NCBI GenBank assembly: GCA_025642075.2
Contig: JAODUO010000869.1
Span: forward strand, 325,125 to 389,124
Length of the DNA: 64,000 nucleotides
Source of the DNA: Ridgeia piscesae
Lineage: Eukaryota > Annelida > Polychaeta > Sabellida > Siboglinidae
Direction: 5' to 3'
Below the pieces are notes generated by a model that had not been told where the DNA came from, ran no database searches, and saw only the letters and a list, made by a program, of their open reading frames with translations. This document shows, one piece after another, positions 47,854 through 60,215 of this stretch (position 1 is its first letter; each line of letters begins with the position of its first letter). The position numbers and the translations under genes are program-made.

Positions 47854-48850
47854 TTATCTATACTTATTTTCGTATTTGTATTGTGTGTTTCAATTTGCGG
47901 TGTACAGGAATATTGCTACCAAACTTTCAAACTGCCTCCCTTCAGTGAACCTGTTCCTTCTGGAGTGCACATGGAATGTTGGAGTAAGAAATTATATTCA
48001 GACAATAAGACTGCGTTAATATTTGCAGAACCAACGTAAACTAGAAGTACATGATTGTGAAGCTACCACAGCAGAACAAATGTGGCTAACATACATTCCT
48101 TTAAGCAACTGTTATCAAGGTCATTTTGATTCAAATAAATTTAAAATAGCAGCAACGGTCGGAACTGCAAAAGCATATAATTAACCCAGACTGTACCATC
48201 CACCACTATCACTACGCACACGCTTCAGTAAATAGAAAGAATCACATTATTTCTTTGTAAATTACATTATCAAACAATATAAAGTAACATGTTTTTCTTG
48301 TATGTTGTATTCCATCAACGCTGACCAACACGATGAATGATGGTATCTCAGCCATTTGTGAGCCATCATTTAATGCCATGCTCACTTATAACTTACTCAG
48401 TAACTACACTAATATCACATACCTTTACTCATAAACTCAACTAGCACCAATCATTCCCATTGGACCACACACCAAAATCACAGGTTCATTTTGTACCTGA
48501 CAACATCCCTATAGATGGGTGTGCTTCGGATTTTGGATAAATGTGAAATTCTGCAATCCCCATTCCAATGAGTAAACCAAAGGTCAAGAACACTGACTGA
48601 CTGTAGTTCATGACATAGGACACACCTGCAATGCGTAATTGTGACAATATTGCACTGTTATGACCCATGAACTTTGTCACATGCTGGCTTGTTAAATATT
48701 ATGACATCACTGACATGATGACCGGTGTCATGAACACTGTCCCTTTGTCACATTAAATATCACAATACATCATGACATGTCACCAACATGATTGACACTA
48801 TCACCAGAGTCACTGATGCCCTGAGACTAAAACTTATATTACGCGTGATG
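47848..48850 (-). other. MGAT5: MGAT5 3' untranslated or intergenic sequence
   Basis: Directly after the MGAT5 stop on the minus strand. No coding exon supported. At 48690-48800 there are degenerate ATGACAT/GTCAC words. Confidence 0.4.
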
Positions 48851-49110
48851 TCATAGACACCGCTGACACAATGCCATCTGTCCTTTGATGAAGTCTCGAC
48901 ACGGACATAGTCGCATGACATCAGGGCGTTCCCCAACACAACTGAACAGCATCGGCTGCTTCTGCATGAGGCATTCGTTCTGTGTGGCCAGGTAGGCGGG
49001 GTAGAAGATGTCCTCAGTGTATTTCACAGACCCGCATGTCTTACCAATGTGCTTCTCCAACACCGCCTGGTTGTTGAGTTCATTGAAGTATGACGGCTCA
49101 CAGATCCTGC
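48851..49110 (-). CDS. MGAT5: MGAT5 last exon
   Basis: Encodes GRICEPSYFNELNNQ after acceptor CTGTTGCAG, and ends CPCRDFIKGQMALCQRCL with TGA at 48853-48851. The acceptor and first coding bases are the seed of the adjoining 39-bp array, so upstream acceptors could compete. Confidence 0.92.
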
Positions 49111-52100
49111 CTGCAACAGACAGAGAGATGACAGAAGTACAGATCCTGCCTGCAACAGACAGAGAGATGACAGAAGTACAGATCCTGCCTGCAACAGACA
49201 GAGAGACGACAGAAGTACAGATCCTGCCTGCAACAGACAGAGAGATGACAGAAGTACAGATCCTGCCTGCAACAGACAGAGATATGACAGAAGTACAGAT
49301 CCTGCCTGCAACAGACAGAGAGATGACAGAAGTACAGATCCTGCCTGCAACAGACAGAGAGATGACAGAAGTACAGATCCTATTGCAACAGACAGAGAGA
49401 TGACAGAAGTACAGATCCTGCCTGCAACAGACAGAGAGATGACAGAAGTACAGATCCTGCCTGCAACAGACAGAGAGATGACAGAAGTACAGATCCTGCC
49501 TGCAACAGACAGAGAGATGACAGAAGTACAGATCCTGCCTGCAACAGACAGAGAGACGACAGAAGTACAGATCCTGCCTGCAACAGACAGAGAGACGACA
49601 GAAGTACAGATCCTGCCTGCAACAGACAGAGAGACGACAGAAGTACAGATCCTGCCTGCAACAGACAGAGAGATGACAGAAGTACAGATCCTGCCTGCAA
49701 CAGACAGACAGATCACAGAAGTACAGATCCTGCCTGCAACAGACAGAAGACGACAGAAGTACAGATCCTGCCTGCAACAGACAGAAGAGACAGAAGTACA
49801 GATCCTGCCTGCAACAGACAGACAGATCACAGAAGTACAGATCCTGCCTGCAACAGACAGAGAGATCACAGAAGTACAGACCCTGCCTGCAACAGACAGA
49901 CAGATCACAGAAGTACAGATCCTGCCTGCAACAGACAGAGATGACAGAAGTACAGATCCTGCCTGCAACAGACAGAGAGACGACAGAAGTACAGATCCTG
50001 CCTGCAACAGACAGACAGATCACAGAAGTACAGATCCTGCCTGCAACAGACAGAGAGACCACATAAGTACAGACCCTGCCTGCAACAGACAGACAGATCA
50101 CAGAAGTACAGATCCTGCCTGCAACAGACAGAGAGACGACAGAAGTACAGATTCTGCCTGCAACAGACAGAGAGACGACAGAAGTACAGATCCTGCCTGC
50201 AACAGACAGAGAGATGACAGAAGTACAGATCCTGCCTGCAACAGACAGACAGATCACAGAAGTACAGACCCTGCCTGCAACAGACAGACAGATCACAGAA
50301 GTACAGATCCTGCCTGCAACAGACAGACAGATCACAGAAGTACAGATCCTGCCTGCAACAGACAGAGAGATCACATAAGTACAGATCTTGCCTGCAACAG
50401 ACAGAGAGACCACTTAAGTACAGATCCTGCCTGCAACAGACAGAGAGACGACAGAAGTACAGATCCTGCCTGCAACAGACAGAAAGACGACATAAGTACA
50501 GATCCTGCCTGCAACAGACAGAGAGACGACAGAAGTACAGATACTGCCTGCAACAGGCAGACAGATCACACAATTTCAGATCCTGCCTGTAATAGACACA
50601 GAGATCACAGAAGTACATATCCTGCCTGTAACAGACACTGAGATCACAGAAGTATAGATCCTGCCTGCAACAGACAGACTATCACACAAGTACAGATCCT
50701 GCCTGTAACAGTCAAAGATCACAGAAGTACAGATCTTGCCTGCAACTGACACAGAGATCACAGAAGTACAAATCCTGCCTGTAATAGACATATAGATCAC
50801 AGAAGTACAGATCCCGCCTGTAACAGACAGAGAGATCACAGAAATACAGATCTTGCCTGCAACAGACACATAGATCACAGAAGTACAGACCCTGCCTGTA
50901 ACAGACAGAGAGATCACATAAGTACAGATCTTGCCTGCAACAGACACATTTATCACAGAAGTACAGATCCTGCCTGCAACAGACACATAGATCACAGAAG
51001 TACAGATCCCGCCTGCAACAGACACAGTGATCACAGAAGTACAGACCCTGCCTGTAACAGACACATAGATCACAGAAGTACAGATCCCGCCTGCAACAGA
51101 CACAGTGATCACAGAAGTACAGATCCTGCCTGCAACAGACACATAGATCACAGAAGTACAGATCCCGCCTGCAACAGACACAGAGATCACAGAAGTACAG
51201 ACCCTGCCTGTAACAGACAGAGAGATCACATAAGTACAGATCCTGCCTGCAACAGACACATTTATCAGAGAAGTTCAGATCTTGCCTGCAACAGACACAG
51301 AGATCACAGAAGTACAGATCCTGCCTGTAACAGACACAGAGATCACAGAAGTACTGATCCTGCCTGTAACAGACAGAGAGATCACATAAGAACAGATCTT
51401 GCCTGCAACAGACACAGAGATCAGAGAAGTACAGATCCTGCCTGCAACAGACACTGAGATCAGAGAAGTACATATCCTGCCTGCAACAGACACTGAGATC
51501 AGAGAAGTACAGATCCTGCCTGCAACAGACACAGAGATCAGAGAAGTACAGATCCTGCCTGTAACAGACAGAGAGATCACAGAAATACAGATCTTGCCTG
51601 CAACAGACACAGACATCAGAGAAGTACAGATCCTGCCTGTAACAAACACAGAGATCACGTAAGTACATATCCTGCCTGCAACAGACACAGAGATCACAGA
51701 AGTACCGATCCTGCCTGTAACAGACAGAGAGATCACATAAGAACAGATCTTGCCTGCAACAGACACAGAGATCAGAGAAGTACAGATCCTGCCTGCAACA
51801 GACACTGAGATCAGAGAAGTACATATCCTGCCTGCAACAGACACTGAGATCAGAGAAGTACATATCCTGCCTGCAACAGACACAGAGATCAGAGAAGTAC
51901 AGATCCTGCCTGCAACAGACACAGAGATCACAGAAGTACCGATCCTGCCTGTAACAGACAGAGAGTTCACATAAGAACAGATCTTGCCTGCAACAGACAC
52001 AGAGATCAGAGAAGTACAGATCCTGCCTGCAACAGACACAGAGATCAGAGAAGTACAGATCCTGCCTGCAACAGACACTGAGATCAGAGAAGTACAGATC

Positions 52101-55100
52101 CTGCCTGCAACAGACAGAGATCAGAGAAGTACAGATCCTGCCTGCAACAGACACTGAGATCAGAGAAGTACAGATCCTGCCTGCAACAGACACTGAGATC
52201 AGAGAAGTACAGATCCTGCCTGCAACAGATACAACAATGACAAAAGTACAGATCTTGTTTGGAACAAATGCAGAGATCACTGAAGTGCAGATACAGAGAA
52301 GAGATCACTGGTTTACACCAACTTACAGATCATACCTAGAATAGATAATAGATATAGAAATCACTGGCCGTGTTTGCGTGTGTGTGTGTGGTGTGCGTGT
52401 GCGTGTGCGTGTGCGTGTGCGTGTGCGTGTGCGTGTGTGTAAGTTATTTGTATGTCATAATGGTAATCGTATGCACTAATGTGTGTGTAAATATATAATC
52501 ATGTGTGTTTCTGCATGTTTACATGTGATTATTTGTGAACATGTGGGTGAGTGGGAATAAAACATGACAGTAGTTTTGAGTGTTTGACTCACCTTTCTGC
52601 ATACAGGCACTCTTGCATGACTGGCCAGCTCGGGACAGGATGAACTGAACTGACTCATGTGGCACCCATGGAGACTTCAGCTGGGTGCAGAAGTCCTGGT
52701 GACTGATGTAAGTGTTCACCCTTTGTAACATGCCCTCTTCCGTGAACTCATATGGCATGTAGGGTTGTACCTGCAATAACAGACATAATGTTGCAACACA
52801 CTCTGTCATGAGATCACAGGGCATGTAAACATCCTTATACCAAATTATATGTATGAAAATAGTGGTTTCATTATGACATGTAAGTTATTCAATGTACGAA
52901 TACTTGTATTATTCAAAGAGCAATCCTGGAATTTTTAGCATTCTGTATTCCAAGAACATCTGTTTGTAAGAGTCGAGATGACCAAAAACATGAGTATTCT
53001 GAAATAAATATGTTTACAATGTAAATCTTGTTCAAAAATCGTGCCATAAATGGAACTGTAAAACATTAATGATGTTTACAACAATACATGCACAATTCCC
53101 AGAGTGTCTTATAAGATTAATTATTGTCACAAATGACAACGTATGCCAAGCTAGACTGGAAGATACTGCCTTAGTGAGCTCAATGGTCTGGTATATCTAA
53201 GCATTTCGTAGAAACAGCACCATTGAACACCGAAAAAAATCTGTCTAGTCATGCTGGATTATGAGCTGGATTATGATTACAGTGCTGCCCTCTAGCAGAG
53301 TCGACCAAGAAACACTTGGCACTGAGAACTCGAAGCAGAGCAGACATCGGCAGCATGACTACACATGGAAGTGGCTTCATAAAATAGCCCAGGACCGGGG
53401 ACGCTGGACAGCTGTTGTTGGCAGCCTATGCCCCAGGAGGGGTGACTGGAATAAGTCAGTAAGTAAAGCTGCCCTCCACAATGTGACATACCTCATGGGC
53501 ATCAACAGCAGCAATAGCTTTCTTCACAGCAATCCGTACTTCAGTTGCATTATCAATATTGATCGTATACACATGGGGCATGCCAATGAAATCTTCGGCA
53601 TATGGATGCTGGCTCGCCAGCTGGTGAGGAAATAAAAGATGTAAATGAAGACCTTGGAGTTAGTGTATGAATTTGTCAACACACATGTACCATGGGATGC
53701 TTGCATGAGTTGTAGGCAACAGAAATGAATAACAATAATAATAAAAATATACAGAATATAAACAAACAAGAAGCACAAAGTCAGGTAATTGACATTAAAG
53801 AGCCATCACACTTTTGGTGTACATGTACCAGCAAACATTATGGCAATGGATAAAATATTAACTGATACAGTACCACTGATCAAGAATGGATAATCTAGCC
53901 CCCCATCATTGTGTCCCCCAATCATTGTGTCCCCCAATCATTGTCCACCCCTCATTTTGTCCCCAATCATTGTGTCCCCAATTATTGTGTCCCCTGCCAT
54001 TATGTACCCCAATCATTGTGTCCCTGATCATTATGTCTCCCTATCATTGTGTCCCCCATCATTGTGTCCCCAATCATTGTGTCCCTCACCATTGTGTACC
54101 CCAATCATTGTGTCCCCCAATCATTGTGTCCCCCGATCACTGTGTCCCCGATCACTGTATCCCCAATCATTGTGTCCCTCATCAGTGTGTCCCCCAATCA
54201 TTGTGTCCTTTATCATTGTGTCCCCCAATCATTGTCATCCGTCATCAATGTCTCTCCCGTCTTTGTCTCCCCCTCATTCACATATTGTAAGAATGGGTAA
54301 ATGCTGACACTTCACACAACACAAATAAACACCACGAGGACCACTTATACATGCACTATATTTTGTCAAAAACCTACTGTGATCTACTCATAATTTACAC
54401 ACAAACGAGAACATGTAGCCAAAGCAACTGTTTAACAGTTGTTTCTATGAAGCTTACAGAACGCCGCGTCGGTTTGCCTTTGAAGAACTTGACATTCTGA
54501 CTGCTATGTGGAGGGCTGAACCGAGGGTTGATGAAGACACAGCCCTGGGCGATGGCCTCTAGGGGACCTGGACCCTCGTATGGGAAACCAAGACCCACAA
54601 ACACCTAAAAATAATAGAAACATTTTTTACAAGGGTGACTAGTAATATCCACAGTTGGTTCATATTTTTTAAATGGGTAAATTAATTGATTTTGGTCATT
54701 ATAGCTGGTACATAACCAGATCTGATTGCCAGATCAACATTTAGCCTAAATCAGACTAAATCTTGGTTTTTGAGTGAGCAACAGAAATCAAGTTCAACAC
54801 AGAAATGTGTGAAAGTGAAAAGTAATTTTTTTAAACATGGATCTCAATTCAAGATTGACTATTGGGCAAGAATTTAATTAGCTCTAATCAGACCAGGAGA
54901 TGTCACAGTGCTCTTATGTAGGGACAGTGGTCACTAGTCAGTGGTCAGTAGTTGGGTGTCACACTGCACCTCTCTACCTTTGACTCTCTCAGTAACTGCT
55001 GTAGCTCTGGCCCCTTCAGAATGCCATGATTGTGTACAAATGACGGCAAGATGTTGTCACTTGGTTTGTTCACAAACACTGTGCCATGCACCTCCAGCAG

Positions 55101-58100
55101 GTCCTTGAATGAGTTTAAGTACGAGTCCTTGCCCTAAACAAAACACACATTTCTAAATATTCTTCTAGACAAGGTATACACAGGATTCCGCATTGGCCAG
55201 TAAAATGGGTAGCGTTTCAAAATATTAAAAAACGGCAGATATAAATGATGAGGGTTTGCCAGAAAGGAATGAAAAAAACATGTGAAAATTAAAACAGCTT
55301 TGTTCAGATGGCACATCTAGTAAGTGAAGAGAATGTAACAAAGAACACTTGGAGAAGAGAAGTTGGTGTTAGAAGACAAAGTGGAGGGATGAACAGAGAA
55401 AGTGACATGTTCCAAATGACATTTCGTAACTAGAGGGAAGAGACCTGGCTACCTGCCACATGTAGAGGGCCTTGCCGTAGACCACCGCCTGGTTCTTGCG
55501 CTGGACACTGGCCAACTTCGTCTGCAGCAGATGTTGCTCAACAACAAAACCCATGAAGGAGTTGTCAGGGCTGTGAGCTACAAACAACAACACACCAGCT
55601 GTACGACTAGCACACAACACAACGATTGTTGTCACTGCTGTCACCAACTGTAACAATTGAAAATTTAACATGCCTAGACAACTGTGAGTGTAAGAAGACT
55701 TCTGCTGTCTGTGCACACACAGACACTGTGTCGACACACACCGAGGTCGTGTCGACACACAGAGGTCATGTCGACACACACAGAGGTCGTATCGACACAC
55801 AGAGGTCATGTCGACACACACAGAGGTCGTATCGACACACACACAGAGGTTGTGTTGACACACACAGAGGTCGTGTCGACACACACAGAGGTCATGTCCA
55901 CACACAGAGGTTGTGTCGTTGTGTCAGGCAAGTCACAGGTGGATACAGGATGTTTTCAGAAGTTCACAAATTAAAAACATTTTACATTTAATATTTGTTC
56001 AACTCCTCCTCTCCCACCAAAACGTTATTTAAGCTTTGAGGTAAACAATCAGACATGCAGCAACTTGCTTCAACATGTGCCTCCCTCTGGTGGCAGGTGG
56101 TTTCCCTGTGGTAGGAGGTGATGTCCAAACAGCCCTGCATATCTTAACTTACACAATCACCCCAAAGACAGCAAGAAAGAGTTACCTAATGTAGAGTAAC
56201 TGGGGTAGACTGATACTCACGGAACATGGTAAAGAACTGCTGTGGGTGGAGGTTGTGCATGCCCCACTGGCTCTTGGAGTGATGCTTGGCGTAGGGCATG
56301 TAGTTGAAGGCAGGCTCAGTGCCAAAGGAGTCGATGATTCGCAGAAGACAGCTGAATTTATTCATACAAAAAAATAAGCAAATTCAAACAAATGAGTACC
56401 TAATTTACCCTGAAACATATTACATTTAATTGCAAAGCTTTACTTGCTTGATAACAAACACCATTTCCTATGATAACTGGGTAAAAGTGTGAGAAATACT
56501 GGGCATTTAGGTATAAAGAGTTAAATACAGTTTTTAACATCTTAATTAGAAATATACATTATGCCATATTTATATTTAGTCAAACCATAATTTAATATCC
56601 GTGGTTGACAAGACAACTGAACACAACCATGAAAGATACAAGTGCATGTAGACAGCAGAATACCTTAAATGCAGAAGAAACACTTAGAGCTACATTGAAT
56701 GCACACAGAGGCCTCTCGCTAGAAGCACACCTGATGTGAGGAACTCTACACAACAGGAATCACTTTGACATTCCCAACTGTTGTAGCATATACCCATGGA
56801 TACAAGGAACACTGGACACAGGGAACAGTTGAAGCACGTCCCACACATCATGCACCTTATAGCGAGAGTCCAATGTCCTACACTTTTCCTAACCTTAACT
56901 ACTGGATTGTCTAACTAATATAACATAGAGAAGGAGTAATTACCTCCCAATGTCTAGGCATAATCTTAAAGACTTCTCAAGACTACTATAACATGCATAA
57001 GTCACATTTTAATGTTGCCATCATAATGTACATGATGGACACTCAAAAGAAATGTGCTTAATATGTGCATAACATGAGCGTAACTAGATGGTCATAAGAC
57101 TACGGTGATGGAAACTACCAGAGAAATCCTAGTTTGCAAAAGGTACTGGATGAGAAGACTTGCACGAATGTAAAGATTAGACAAGCAAAAATTGAGAGCA
57201 AAATGAAGGCCCCACATAAAGGCCATCCTCACCCGGGACTTCAGGGATAACAGGAGGACAACAACATGGCTGTCAGGCAGTTATAAACAACAACATGGCG
57301 GTCAGGCAGTTATAAACAACAACATGGCTGTCAGGCAGTTATAAACAACAACATGGCTGTCAGGCAGTTAGAAACAACAACATGGCTGTCAGGCAGTTAT
57401 AAACAACAACATGGCTGTCAGGCAGTTATAAACAACAACATGGCTGTCAGGCAGTTATAAACAACAACATGGCTGTCAGGCAGTTATAAAAAACAACATG
57501 GCTGTCAGGCAGTTATAAACACTGTACACAAGTAAACACCACATCAATGTCACAGAAAATCCAGCGTCATAAGAAACTAATTTCTGTTTTGTCAGTGGGA
57601 CTGACTGGACATTTAATACTGTCGACGTCTCTTCTTTTTTATAATGCTTTCATACAAATGATGTACATATGTGACTGCCTATCAAATGTGGATACTGATT
57701 TGTATATCATATATTATTGATGGCAAAGAACCTAAATCACCAAACCAATCAAAGAATATACATCTGCCAGCTTTTAAGGTGGGACATACTTAGCAGTGAT
57801 TTCACATGAACTCACTCTAATAACAGCGATGTCAGACTTATCAGCCTCCAGTTCCTCATTACTTGTGAAGACTGCCAGGAATAATCCACTCTTGGTTGTC
57901 TTTCGATAGCACTAAATTATTAACTTTTCAAGATGAACATTCTTTGGAACAATTCAAAATGTTTAAACACCCTCCCTCAACAAAATGTAGCTATACTTCA
58001 TAACTGTGCTATTTTTTTAAATCAAACTGCAGTAAGAGTTACTCCAAACCAATATGTAAGTGTAGTTGTTTTGTTGCATACCTGAACTTGCCGTATCCAT

Positions 58101-58216
58101 TCTTGACCTTGCGTTTGAATTGTATGAGACCAACTATATCAGTGAACATGAGGTCCACAGGAATACTTGTGCGCACCTGGCAGGATGAAAACGCTGTCGG
58201 AAGACCATTGATCAAC
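48851..58216 (-). CDS. MGAT5: MGAT5-type N-acetylglucosaminyltransferase V, C-terminal part
   Basis: GT18 family enzyme of the Golgi lumen that adds beta-1,6-GlcNAc to the alpha-1,6 mannose of N-glycans using UDP-GlcNAc. Eight exons on minus, from 58216 down: 58082-58216, 56221-56351, 55453-55577, 54978-55133, 54458-54604, 53492-53620, 52593-52770, 48851-49110. Phases agree throughout and give 419 codons plus TGA. Landmarks: RIIDSFGTEPAFNY, SPDNSFMGFVVEQH, VFVGLGFPYEGPGPLEAIAQ, SQHPYAEDFIGMPHV, QPYMPYEFTEEGMLQRVN, and a Cys-rich end CPCRDFIKGQMALCQRCL, all close to MGAT5 as I remember it. The cytoplasmic tail, membrane anchor and N-terminal half must lie beyond 64000 on this strand. No lesion is seen in the exons. 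Confidence 0.92.
49111..52235. repeat. 39-bp minisatellite made of splice-acceptor copies
   Basis: About 80 copies of a 39-bp unit filling nearly all of the last MGAT5 intron. On minus each unit has a pyrimidine-rich run, TGTTGCAG and then GCAGGATCTGTACT, the same as the true acceptor and exon start GCAGGATCTGTGAG. Two subfamilies: units with AGAGAGATGACAG dominate 49111-50560, and units with ACACAGAGATCAC dominate 50580-52235. The very long open frames here on both strands come from the unit length being a multiple of three. Confidence 0.96.
52376..52440. repeat. GTGTGC simple repeat
   Basis: Alternating GTGTGC/GTGTGT hexamers about 150 bp downstream of the penultimate exon's donor. Confidence 0.88.
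52593..52770 (-). CDS. MGAT5: MGAT5 penultimate exon
   Basis: Encodes VQPYMPYEFTEEGMLQRVNT, YISHQDFCTQLKSPW and AGQSCKSACMQK. Ends AAAG|gtgagt with one base carried to the last exon. A decayed copy of its 3' end lies at about 58700-58812. Confidence 0.94.
52771..53491 (-). other. MGAT5: MGAT5 intron
   Basis: About 0.7 kb; an open plus-strand frame at 53261-53635 partly overlaps the neighbouring exon antisense and is not supported as a gene. Nothing else recognised. Confidence 0.5.
53492..53620 (-). CDS. MGAT5: MGAT5 exon
   Basis: Encodes LASQHPYAEDFIGMPHVYTI then NIDNATEVRIAVKKAIAADA. Acceptor TCACCAG, donor GAG|gtatgt, phase 0. Confidence 0.92.
53899..54272. repeat. 16-17-bp minisatellite
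   Basis: About 22 variable copies of CAATCATTGTGTCCCC-like units in an MGAT5 intron; copies differ in the number of C residues. Confidence 0.9.
54458..54604 (-). CDS. MGAT5: MGAT5 exon: sugar-nucleotide binding region
   Basis: Encodes VFVGLGFPYEGPGPLEAIAQ then GCVFINPRFSPPHSSQNVKF and FKGKPTRRS. Strongest match to the family. Donor TCT|gtaagc. Confidence 0.95.
54978..55133 (-). CDS. MGAT5: MGAT5 exon
   Basis: Encodes GKDSYLNSFKDLLEVHGTVF then LPSFVHNHGILKGPELQQLL. Phase 0 on both sides. Confidence 0.92.
55453..55577 (-). CDS. MGAT5: MGAT5 exon
   Basis: Encodes HSPDNSFMGFVVEQHLLQTK then VQRKNQAVVYGKALYMWQ. Acceptor GTTTGTAG, donor CAG|gtagcc. Confidence 0.93.
55715..55920. repeat. About 21-bp minisatellite
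   Basis: Roughly ten copies of GTCGACACACACAGAGGTC-like units, starting about 140 bp upstream of the exon at 55453-55577. Confidence 0.88.
56221..56351 (-). CDS. MGAT5: MGAT5 exon
   Basis: Encodes CLLRIIDSFGTEPAFNYMPY then AKHHSKSQWGMHNLHPQQFF. Donor TTCC|gtgagt leaves one base, completed to CCT (Pro). Confidence 0.92.
56352..57250 (-). other. MGAT5: MGAT5 intron, left part
   Basis: No gene or repeat recognised. Confidence 0.5.
57255..57522. repeat. 29-bp minisatellite
   Basis: About nine very similar copies of ACATGGCTGTCAGGCAGTTA followed by TAAACAACA in an MGAT5 intron; little divergence suggests recent expansion. Confidence 0.92.
58082..58216 (-). CDS. MGAT5: MGAT5 exon (first in window)
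   Basis: Encodes LINGLPTAFSSCQVRTSIPV then DLMFTDIVGLIQFKRKVKNG. Acceptor TCCCTCAG, donor TTCAG|gtatgc. One base completes a codon from the unseen upstream exon. Confidence 0.85.
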
Positions 58217-58561
58217 CTGAGGGAGAAAGCATTATCACATTATTACCCCAACTGGTATTAGAGACATGTGGCTGACAGCAATATTCTCTGTCACTGTGTG
58301 TGGTTTATTTCCACATAACAAATTAATTGAGTTGCTTTTCTAGGGCATTTAGCAGTCGTATTTAAGTATTTTTCAAGGATATTTTCTTGTATTATGTCAG
58401 AGATTCTTAAATGTTTTGTAATTAAAACAGTATTTTCACAAATGGCTTGCATATCACAAACGTTACATATTCCATCTTTCATAAAGTATGACAAGTGAAG
58501 AGACTGTGGCGAGCACTATTAATGAGGAATGTTTTCTTAAGCTGTGTCTGTTTGTGTGTGA

Positions 58562-58702
58562 GCATGGTCATGTGTGCTCCTGCATGGTCATGTGTGCTCC
58601 TGCATGGTCATGTGTGCTCCTGCATGGTCATGTGTGCTCCTGCATGGTCATGTGTGCTCCTGCATGGTCATGTGTGTTCCTGCATGGTCATGTGTGCTCC
58701 TG
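58562..58702. repeat. 20-bp minisatellite
   Basis: Seven copies of TGCATGGTCATGTGTGCTCC. It directly flanks the decayed exon copy at 58700-58812. Confidence 0.93.
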
Positions 58703-58812
58703 TGTTCATGCAGGCGAGTGGGATTAAAACATGGCTGTGTAATTGTTAGTGTCTTACTCATGTTTCTCCATACAGACATTCTTGATGACTGGCCAGCACG
58801 GGACAGGATGAG
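58700..58812 (-). pseudogene. Relic copy of the MGAT5 penultimate exon end
   Basis: Matches 52530-52645: GACTGGCCAGCACGGGACAG versus GACTGGCCAGCTCGGGACAG, plus the donor and about 55 bp of following intron (GAGTGGGATTAAAACATG versus GAGTGGGAATAAAACATG). The donor GT has become AT, and small deletions break the frame, so it should not be spliced normally. Confidence 0.78.
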
Positions 58813-59079
58813 TTATTAATCATAGAGTAATCAACACAGATGACTATTGGAGATATTATAATTGTGACAGTAAAGCAACAGCAGTCTTATTGCGGCTGAA
58901 CTACTGCCGCTGTGTCACAACTGTTATGTAGCATCACAAATGTGAACCTTGTATGACTCTGTTACGTTCAACAACACCCAGTTAGACAACTTACGATGCG
59001 AGTTGCTCGACTTCACTGGTAACAACAACATCATGTCCAAGGATGTAGAGAGTGGCCAGGATGTCACTCCACTGGACCA

Positions 59080-60215
59080 ACTCACCCAGAGGACCTCCTG
59101 CCAACACAGCAACACGTCAACAACACTACACACCCAGAGGAGCACTCAACACACCAACACATCAACACTACACACTCCAAGGATCTCCTGCCAACACATC
59201 AACACATCAACAACACTACACACCCAGAGGATCACTCAACACACCAACACATCAACCCTTCACACCCAGAGGACCTCCTGCAAACACATCACAGTACACA
59301 CCCAGGTGACCTCCTGCCAACACATCAACACGTCAACACAACCCAGGTGACTTCCTGCTAACGGATCAACACATCAACATTAAGCATCCAGAGGATCTCC
59401 TGCCAGTACACCAACACATTAACACTAAACATCCAGAGGATCGGTCAACATGCCAACATTTTAACACTACACACAACACATCACACTACACACCCAGAGG
59501 ACCTCCTGCCAACATACCAACACTACACACCCAGATGACTTCCTGCCAACACATCAAACTATACACCCTGAGGAAATGTCAACACACCAATACATCACAC
59601 TACACACCAAGACGACTTGTCAACACACCAACACATCGACACTGCACACATAGAGGACCTCCTACCAACACATCAACACTACACGTCCAGATGACCGCCT
59701 GCCATCACACCAACACTACACACTACACACCCAGAGGTCTTCCTGCCAACACACCATTACATCACAATACACACCCTGAGGACTTATCAACACACCAATA
59801 CATCAACAGTACATACAAAGGACTTCCTGCCAACACACCAACATGTCACAGTACACACCCATAGGCAGTCCTATCACCACACAAACACATCATATCATAC
59901 ACCTGGAGGACCTATCAACACACCAACACCTCACACTACACACCAAGAAGACTTGTCAATACGCTGACACATTAAACTACACACCCAGAGTTCCTCCTGC
60001 CAACATGCCAACACATCACAGCACACACACATAGGATTTGCCAACACACCAACACATCAGACTATACATCCAGATGATCTTCATCAACACGTCACTCTAC
60101 ACACCAAAATGGTCTCCTGCCAACACACTACCACATTACACGACACACCTGGAGGACATTCTGCCAACACATCACTCTACACACCTAACTGACTTCCTAC
60201 CAATACACCACATTT
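59080..60215. repeat. Degenerate CA-rich tandem repeat
   Basis: Over 1.1 kb of diverged units built from CCAACACACCAACACATCA and CTACACACCCAGAGGACCTC-like words. Old array, intronic in MGAT5. Confidence 0.85.

Noticed and set aside
47878..47985. Possible plus-strand exon ([19 protein letters not shown]) with acceptor-like and donor-like ends
   Set aside because: Isolated, no family match and no partner exons; it follows a TA tract and is best taken as chance.
48851..52280. Open frames of more than 500 codons on both strands across the 39-bp array
   Set aside because: A 39-bp unit lacking stops is open in several frames by construction. There is no start, signal or domain; only the last exon at 48851-49110 has family support.
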